Below, one piece after another: positions 54,122-58,633 of a stretch of 58,633 nucleotides of DNA (the first letter of the stretch is position 1; each line of letters begins with the position of its first letter). Made by a program: the position numbers and the translations under genes. Source of the stretch: an uncultured Flavobacterium sp. (lineage in GTDB: Bacteria; Bacteroidota; Bacteroidia; Flavobacteriales; Flavobacteriaceae); contig NZ_CAMIHH010000007.1 in NCBI RefSeq assembly GCF_946220915.1, positions 1-58,633 of the forward strand, read 5' to 3'. Below the pieces are notes generated by a model. It saw only the letters and a program-made list of their open reading frames with translations. It was not told the origin of the DNA and did no database searches.

Positions 54122-54940
54122 ATGAACCTTGCTAAACGGTTATTTTCACTCTATATCTACGGGAGCATGCATGTTGCCATGAGCGTCCTGGCGCTTGTGC
54201 TTATGACCAATCATATGTTTGCGCTGCCATTTAAGCCGTGGCTGGCGGCTTTCGCATATTGCGGCACGATGTTCAGCTATAATTTCATGAAGTACGACGG
54301 CCTTTTCCGGGTAAAGAAAACAGCCGGGCCCAGGGTCAGGGTTATCGTAATACTGAGCACAGTTGCACTTGCTGTGGCCGGAGCAGGTTTCTTCTTCCTC
54401 GAAAGGGCCTCGCAGGTAACGGCGATACTATCATTTGGGCTTACGGCACTGTATACCGTACCATTTTTCCCGAAAACCAGGAACCTTCGCAACTGGAGCG
54501 GGGTAAAAATTTATATTGTAGCCCTGTGCTGGGCGTGCATAACACTGCTATTGCCGCTTATCGATGCCGGAACGGCCATAACATCCGATGTGTATCTTAA
54601 ATTCTGCCAGCGCTTCCTGCTCATCATTGTATTGATTGCCATATTTGAGATTATCGACCTGCGTGAGGACGACCCGCACCTGAAAACCATCCCGCAGCAG
54701 ATAGGCGTTCGCAAAGCCAAAATACTCAATATTCTGCTTTTGGCCGTGTTGTTTTTCCTGGAGCTATTAAGGACAACTATCGATTACCGGCAGCTGGCCG
54801 CCAACTTCTGCATGGTAACTGCCACAGCGCTGTTTACCCTTTATGCTACGCCTAACCGGCCAAAATACTATACGCTGTTTTGGGTTGAGGCAATCCCGAT
54901 TTTCTGGCTTGGGCTGGTAGTTTTATTTGGCTGGTTATGA
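54122..54940 (+). CDS. UbiA-like membrane protein, function unknown
   Basis: The ATG at 54122 gives a protein of 272 residues with about seven to nine membrane segments. Residues 179-195 (DLREDDPHLKTIPQQIG) match the second Asp-rich motif of UbiA prenyltransferases (D-x3-D then TIP..G), with Asp179 and Asp183. The first motif region near residues 51-60 (FSYNFMKYDG) has Asn54 but its Asp is displaced by one position (Asp59). This suggests a UbiA-superfamily member, possibly with altered chemistry. It is divergent from gcvP, followed by an AT-rich gap, and has no isoprenoid genes beside it. Confidence 0.65.
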   Translation: MNLAKRLFSLYIYGSMHVAMSVLALVLMTNHMFALPFKPWLAAFAYCGTMFSYNFMKYDGLFRVKKTAGPRVRVIVILSTVALAVAGAGFFFLERASQVTAILSFGLTALYTVPFFPKTRNLRNWSGVKIYIVALCWACITLLLPLIDAGTAITSDVYLKFCQRFLLIIVLIAIFEIIDLREDDPHLKTIPQQIGVRKAKILNILLLAVLFFLELLRTTIDYRQLAANFCMVTATALFTLYATPNRPKYYTLFWVEAIPIFWLGLVVLFGWL

Positions 54941-55007
54941 AAATTTTAACCATAAAATATGATATTAATGATAGTGCCCAGAAATTAACTTGGTGTATCG
55001 TTTTCTG

Positions 55008-55439
55008 CTATAAGCCTTTTAAATTATGAATCACTAACGATGTATAAACTACCGCAAACATCACGAATAAAGCATTCATCCCAAACCCGCCCCATTTATA
55101 CAACTGTTTTTTAGGGATGTCATACATAGGATAATAGGCAATTTGTGTAGCCACCTTTCCTACCCAATACGCAGCAATGAGCCCGGTCAATGCGATGGCA
55201 AGGTGTGTCTGGTTCTTCAGTTCAGTGGGAATCAGAATGGCAATGAGCCCAAAGCTGAAGTTCAGGCCCTGAATATATCGCCCGTAGGTTTTGGCAATTT
55301 CCTGGTTAAGGGGTTTTAGCTGCTTTACGTCATTGTACCAGTCGAAAACGCGATGGCGGATGTAAGGGTAAATGAGTGCGGTAAAAATCTGGCCACAGCC
55401 CCCGAGGATAATGAGCCAATTTGGAATGTTGAAGTTCAT
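55008..55439 (-). CDS. membrane protein of unknown function, paired with the upstream gene
   Basis: I do not recognise this 143-residue protein. It has four likely membrane segments (around residues 8-22, 55-70, 80-95 and 115-135) and polar loops with WYNDVKQLKPLNQE and YYPMYDIPKKQLYKW. Its start overlaps the stop of the next upstream gene by four bases (ATGA), so it is translationally coupled to the 108-residue membrane protein. Both lie downstream of a MarR/GbsR regulator gene on the same strand and are probably its target. No catalytic motif was seen. Confidence 0.7.
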   Translation of the reverse strand: MNFNIPNWLIILGGCGQIFTALIYPYIRHRVFDWYNDVKQLKPLNQEIAKTYGRYIQGLNFSFGLIAILIPTELKNQTHLAIALTGLIAAYWVGKVATQIAYYPMYDIPKKQLYKWGGFGMNALFVMFAVVYTSLVIHNLKGL

Positions 55440-55762
55440 GATTTTTCGTTTTTAGCTTTTATGTAGATGATTCCTGATATATAAAGAGCCAGAATTGGAG
55501 GAATGGCAATCATCCATGCCTGCGCAGCAAATATCCACAAGGCAAAGAAAACCGCAACACCAATAATGTAAATTCCTGTGTATGCATCACTATAGCCGCT
55601 TTCAATAAACAGCCCTATACCTGTAATAACCTGAAACGCGCCGGTTATCAAGGTAAAGAGTATCCCGGCAATTATAATTCCTGATTCGAAAAGCCATCCC
55701 AAACCTATCAGCAAGAATGGGATAGCTATTAATGCGTAATTCAGATAGTTTAGGTTTTTCAT
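55436..55762 (-). CDS. small membrane protein of unknown function in the GbsR-linked unit
   Basis: This 108-residue protein is almost entirely hydrophobic, with three or four membrane segments and a Lys/Glu-rich C-terminal tail (KAKNEKS). Its start lies 47 bases after the MarR/GbsR regulator gene, and the gap holds a copy of the TTTCA-N8-TGAAA dyad found before the regulator. It is coupled to the following gene by a four-base overlap. I do not recognise a named family. Confidence 0.7.
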   Translation of the reverse strand: MKNLNYLNYALIAIPFLLIGLGWLFESGIIIAGILFTLITGAFQVITGIGLFIESGYSDAYTGIYIIGVAVFFALWIFAAQAWMIAIPPILALYISGIIYIKAKNEKS

Positions 55763-55775
55763 ATAAATTTTAAAC

Positions 55776-55793
55776 TTTCAGAAATAAATGAAA
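55776..55793. promoter_or_regulatory. candidate operator site 2 (before the membrane-protein pair)
   Basis: TTTCA-N8-TGAAA matches the dyad at 56345-56362. The 22 bases 55772-55793 match 56341-56362 at 20 positions. It sits 14 bases upstream of the start of the 108-residue membrane protein gene. Confidence 0.65.
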
Positions 55794-55809
55794 TATATGA
55801 TTAAATTTT

Positions 55810-56316
55810 TTATCCCATGATCTTTACCACAAGGCGTGCCAGCCAGTTGTCCTTATATTCGGTTACTTTTTCAAGCATATTGTCGGCTTTTAGCACGAAG
55901 TCGTACAGCTTTGTAGTCTGTTCCGCAAAATGTTTGGCCTCTGCCGTATTATTTTCTTTTACAGAAGTAGAAACATCTTTCAGGACTTTCAGGGCTGGCT
56001 TTATCTCGCGGCGGCTGCGTTCCTGGGCAATTTTCACGGCAAGCTCGTCAAGGTCTTTTTCAGATGTGAAGTACTCTTTGCGTTCGCCCTGCTTGAATTC
56101 CTTGTATACAATGCCCCATTCCATAAGGGCACGCAGGTTCATGCTGGCATTACCACGGGAAATATGCAATTCTTCCATGACATCTTCCATGGATAGTGGT
56201 TCGGGCGCAATGAGCAGCAGGGCATGTATCTGTGCCATTGTTTTGTTGATGCCCCATTGGGAACCCAATGCCCCCCAGGTTTGTACGAATTTGTTTTTTG
56301 CGTCCTTAAATTCCAT
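55810..56316 (-). CDS. GbsR/MarR-family transcriptional regulator
   Basis: This 168-residue regulator has an N-terminal winged helix-turn-helix (about residues 12-88): WGALGSQWGINKTMAQIHALL, PLSMEDVMEELHISRGNASMNLRALMEWGIVYKEF and GERKEYFTSEKD. This is the GbsR-like branch of MarR proteins. The C-terminal half is helical, likely for dimerisation. Two dyads TTTCA-N8-TGAAA, one before this gene and one before the two membrane-protein genes downstream, suggest autoregulation and control of those genes. The -7 box lies only four bases before the ATG, implying a leaderless message. Confidence 0.87.
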   Translation of the reverse strand: MEFKDAKNKFVQTWGALGSQWGINKTMAQIHALLLIAPEPLSMEDVMEELHISRGNASMNLRALMEWGIVYKEFKQGERKEYFTSEKDLDELAVKIAQERSRREIKPALKVLKDVSTSVKENNTAEAKHFAEQTTKLYDFVLKADNMLEKVTEYKDNWLARLVVKIMG

Positions 56317-56320
56317 ATAT

Positions 56321-56351
56321 CAAATATATAAATTATTTTGAAACTTTCAAA
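56321..56351 (-). promoter_or_regulatory. promoter of the GbsR/MarR gene, apparently leaderless
   Basis: On the minus strand TTTG (plus 56348-56351) and TATATTTG (plus 56321-56328) both match consensus, with a 19-base spacer. The ATG begins four bases after the -7 box, so transcription probably starts at or next to the start codon. Confidence 0.65.
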
Positions 56352-56362
56352 AACAAATGAAA
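56336..56362. promoter_or_regulatory. candidate operator site 1 (before the GbsR/MarR gene)
   Basis: Two overlapping dyads are present: TTTTGAAA-C-TTTCAAAA (56336-56352, perfect) and TTTCA-N8-TGAAA (56345-56362). The second recurs before the downstream membrane-protein genes. The site overlaps the -33 region of the regulator promoter, as expected for repression. Confidence 0.65.
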
Positions 56363-56376
56363 CTTATTTTAAAAGT

Positions 56377-56405
56377 AAAACCCTGAAATCATAAACTCCA
56401 GGGTT
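56377..56405 (-). terminator. terminator of the M3 peptidase gene
   Basis: On the minus strand an AACCCTG / CAGGGTT stem with a long loop is followed by TTTACTTTTA. It separates the peptidase from the GbsR/MarR gene. Confidence 0.65.
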
Positions 56406-56428
56406 GTATTTTAGTTCAACCTTTGGTG

Positions 56429-58462
56429 CTAGGGAGCCAGCAAGCCCGCCCTTTTCAACAATGCTTCCGGCTTCGGCTCCTGTCCGCGAAAGCGCTTATA
56501 AAGCAGCATCGGGTGCTCGGTACCGCCTTTTGAGAGGATGTTATCTTTGAATTTTGTTGCGGTCTCTTTATCAAAAATTCCTTTTTCAGCGAAAAGCTCA
56601 AAGGCATCGGCATCCAGTACCTCGGCCCACTTATAGCTGTAATAACCCGATGAATACCCACCCTGGAAAATGTGCGAAAAAGCCGTGCTCATGGCATTTT
56701 CCTTTACATCGGGATATAATTGTGTAGTGGCGAACTGTTCCGTTTCAAAAGCTTTCACGTCGGTTATGCTGCCTGGGTCGGCGCTGTGCCATCCCATGTC
56801 CAGCAAGCCGAAGCTTAGCTGCCGCAGTGTGGCCATGCCTTCCTGGAAGCTGGCGCTCTCTTTTATTTTCTGAATGTATTCCATTGGTATCATCTTGCCT
56901 GTTTGGTAATGGTGGGCAAACAGGGCGAGCGCTTCCGGCTCATAGCACCAGTTTTCCATTACCTGGCTGGGCAGTTCCACAAAGTCCCAGTAAACGCTCG
57001 TGCCCGAAAGGCTTGGATATACCGTGTCGGCCAGCATGCCATGAAGCGCGTGCCCAAATTCGTGGAACAGTGTCGTTACTTCATTAAATGTAAGCAGTGA
57101 TGGCTTTGTCTCCGTAGGTTTGGTAAAGTTGCATACTATCGATACATGCGGCCTTTCATTTACATCATCTTTTACATACTGTGATTTAAATGAGGTCATC
57201 CATGCACCGTTCCGCTTCCCTTTACGCGGGAAAAAGTCTGCGTAGAAAATGGCGACAAGGTTTCCGGCCTCATCTTTTACTTCGTAGGTGGTTACATCCT
57301 TATGATAAGTGTCGATATCCTTTATTTCCTCAAACTTCAGCCCGTACAGTTTCCCGGCGATGGTAAAGGCACCGTTCAGTACATTTTCCAGTTTAAAGTA
57401 TGGTTTTAGTTTTTCATCGTCCAGGTTGAACAGCTTTTGTTTTAATTTTTCCGAATAATATGCGCCATCCCATTTCTCAAGATGATCTAATCCGTCCAGT
57501 TCTCTTGCAAAAGCAGTGAGTTCGGCAAACTCCCTTTCGGCGGCAGGTTTGGCTTTTACTAAAAGGTCCTGCAGGAAAGATTTTACCTTCTCCGGGCTCT
57601 CGGCCATGCGCTCCTCCAGTACAAAGTCGGCATGCGACTTGTAGCCCAAAAGTTTGGCGCGTTCATAACGCAGCTTTGCAATATTCAAAACGATTTCCCT
57701 GTTGTCAAATTTGTTTCCCTGAAAGGCTTTTGCCCCAAAAGCAATCGCAAGTTCTTTGCGAAGCTCGCGATTATCGGCATAAGTCATGAACGGAACATAG
57801 CTTGGGTAATCAAGTGTAAATATCCAGCCCTCTTTCTCGAGGCTCATGGCCAGTTCACGTGCCGCTTCGATGGTGCCTTCCGGCAGCCCCGAAAGATCTT
57901 TCTGGTTGGTAATGTGCATCTGGTATGCATTGGTTTCGGCAAGTACGTTTTCTCCAAATTCAAGGCTCAGCCTGGAAAGTTCTTTGTCAATTTCGCGCAG
58001 CTTTGCTTTTTTATCATCAGCCAGGTTAGCTCCGTTTCGGGAAAAGCCCTTATATTTTTTTTCAAGCAATGTGGTTTGTTCGGGTGTGAGGGCCATCGAT
58101 TCTCTTTCATCATAAACAGCTTTTACACGCTCAAACAGTGCTTTGTTCAGGCGCACGTCATTGCCGAATTCCGACAGCAGGGGGGAAACCTCCATCGCGA
58201 TTTTCTGTATCTCATCATTCGTTTCGGCCGAATGCAGGTTAAAAAATATCGATGAGGTACGCTCCAGCACCTCGCCGCCAAACGACATCGCCGCGATGGT
58301 GTTTTCGAACGTTGGCTTCTCGGCATTAGCGACAATTGCGTCAATTTCCTTGCGGGCAATCTCGATCCCTTCCAGAAAAGCAGGCATGAAATCTTCGGTC
58401 TTTATTTCGCTAAATGGCGCGGTATCGTGTTTCGTGGTAAATTTTTGTATGAGTAGGTTCAT
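56429..58462 (-). CDS. M3-family oligopeptidase (peptidyl-dipeptidase Dcp/OpdA-like)
   Basis: This zinc peptidase degrades short peptides in the cytoplasm. The ATG at 58462 gives 677 residues, normal for the family; the frame is open 26 codons upstream, but those residues are low in conservation features. The zinc motif HEFGH is His467-Glu468-Phe-Gly-His471 (TLFHEFGHALHGML), and the third ligand Glu496 lies in YWDFVELPSQVMENW. Other family blocks are GAWMTSF and FQGGYSSGYYSYKWAEVLD. There is no signal peptide. It is the last complete gene in the window. Confidence 0.93.
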   Translation of the reverse strand: MNLLIQKFTTKHDTAPFSEIKTEDFMPAFLEGIEIARKEIDAIVANAEKPTFENTIAAMSFGGEVLERTSSIFFNLHSAETNDEIQKIAMEVSPLLSEFGNDVRLNKALFERVKAVYDERESMALTPEQTTLLEKKYKGFSRNGANLADDKKAKLREIDKELSRLSLEFGENVLAETNAYQMHITNQKDLSGLPEGTIEAARELAMSLEKEGWIFTLDYPSYVPFMTYADNRELRKELAIAFGAKAFQGNKFDNREIVLNIAKLRYERAKLLGYKSHADFVLEERMAESPEKVKSFLQDLLVKAKPAAEREFAELTAFARELDGLDHLEKWDGAYYSEKLKQKLFNLDDEKLKPYFKLENVLNGAFTIAGKLYGLKFEEIKDIDTYHKDVTTYEVKDEAGNLVAIFYADFFPRKGKRNGAWMTSFKSQYVKDDVNERPHVSIVCNFTKPTETKPSLLTFNEVTTLFHEFGHALHGMLADTVYPSLSGTSVYWDFVELPSQVMENWCYEPEALALFAHHYQTGKMIPMEYIQKIKESASFQEGMATLRQLSFGLLDMGWHSADPGSITDVKAFETEQFATTQLYPDVKENAMSTAFSHIFQGGYSSGYYSYKWAEVLDADAFELFAEKGIFDKETATKFKDNILSKGGTEHPMLLYKRFRGQEPKPEALLKRAGLLAP

Positions 58463-58633
58463 GTTATATGTGTCCGTAGTATTTACGGATTTCTTTTCTG
58501 ATTGATTTATTGCTGTTGCGGTTGTCGAGGATGGTAACAACTTCTATTTCTTTATTTTTAATTGTGTAAAGAAATGAGGTTTGTTTTGTAACAACACACT
58601 TGTATAAATTGAAATGCTTTTCAGATTTTATAC

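Overview
The window is a chromosomal segment of a Bacteroidota bacterium, almost certainly a member of the Flavobacteriaceae close to Flavobacterium. The evidence is the gliding-motility and type IX secretion (T9SS) genes gldJ, porU, porV and a T9SS plug protein, two very large surface proteins with type B T9SS sorting domains, and promoter-like sites of the Bacteroidota form TTG...TAnnTTTG instead of -35/-10 boxes. No phage, plasmid, transposase, CRISPR array or rRNA is visible. About 43 protein genes and one tRNA are supported, densely packed on both strands.

Layout. 0.1-9 kb: a TlpA-type thioredoxin and a DUF6029-type outer-membrane protein, then leftward pruA, apaG and the T9SS plug protein, then a large M16 peptidase. 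9-15 kb: leftward methyltransferase, map and gpmI, then two different L,D-transpeptidases that converge with overlapping 3' ends, and tRNA-Gly(TCC). 15-20 kb: SDR plus AraC regulator, alpha/beta hydrolase, a small unknown membrane protein and murF. 20-31 kb: the T9SS core, gldJ divergent from porU-porV, followed by cdd and pdhA-pdhC. 31-34 kb: M28 peptidase, SDR, SprT-like protein and a mannose-1-phosphate guanylyltransferase. 34.3-43.3 kb: a tandem pair of co-linear proteins of about 1,418 residues carrying type B sorting domains. 43.4-48.2 kb: MlaE/MlaF-type lipid transporter genes and a surface-glycan group (two glycosyltransferases and a flippase). 48.4-58.5 kb: KAS III-like enzyme, group III truncated hemoglobin, an ATP-grasp-like protein, gcvP, a UbiA-like membrane protein, a MarR/GbsR regulator with two small membrane proteins, and an M3 oligopeptidase.

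How the genes fit together. The main theme is the cell envelope. PorU, PorV, GldJ and the plug protein belong to the T9SS, which would export the two giant paralogous surface proteins. murF and the two L,D-transpeptidases act on peptidoglycan, MlaE/F on outer-membrane lipids, and ManC-like, GT2 and flippase genes on surface sugar. The remainder is core metabolism (proline, glycolysis, pyruvate dehydrogenase, glycine cleavage).

The least explained items are these. (1) The MarR/GbsR unit has a repeated TTTCA-N8-TGAAA dyad before the regulator and again before its two membrane genes, and an apparently leaderless regulator start. (2) The tandem giant adhesin-like pair has no PorP/SprF partner gene beside it. 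(3) Several intergenic palindromic elements of different types occur. (4) A UbiA-like protein has a partly degenerate first motif, and an ATP-grasp-like protein has no recognisable substrate. I saw no unmistakable new defence or mobile system. All family calls come from reading motifs, without database searches.
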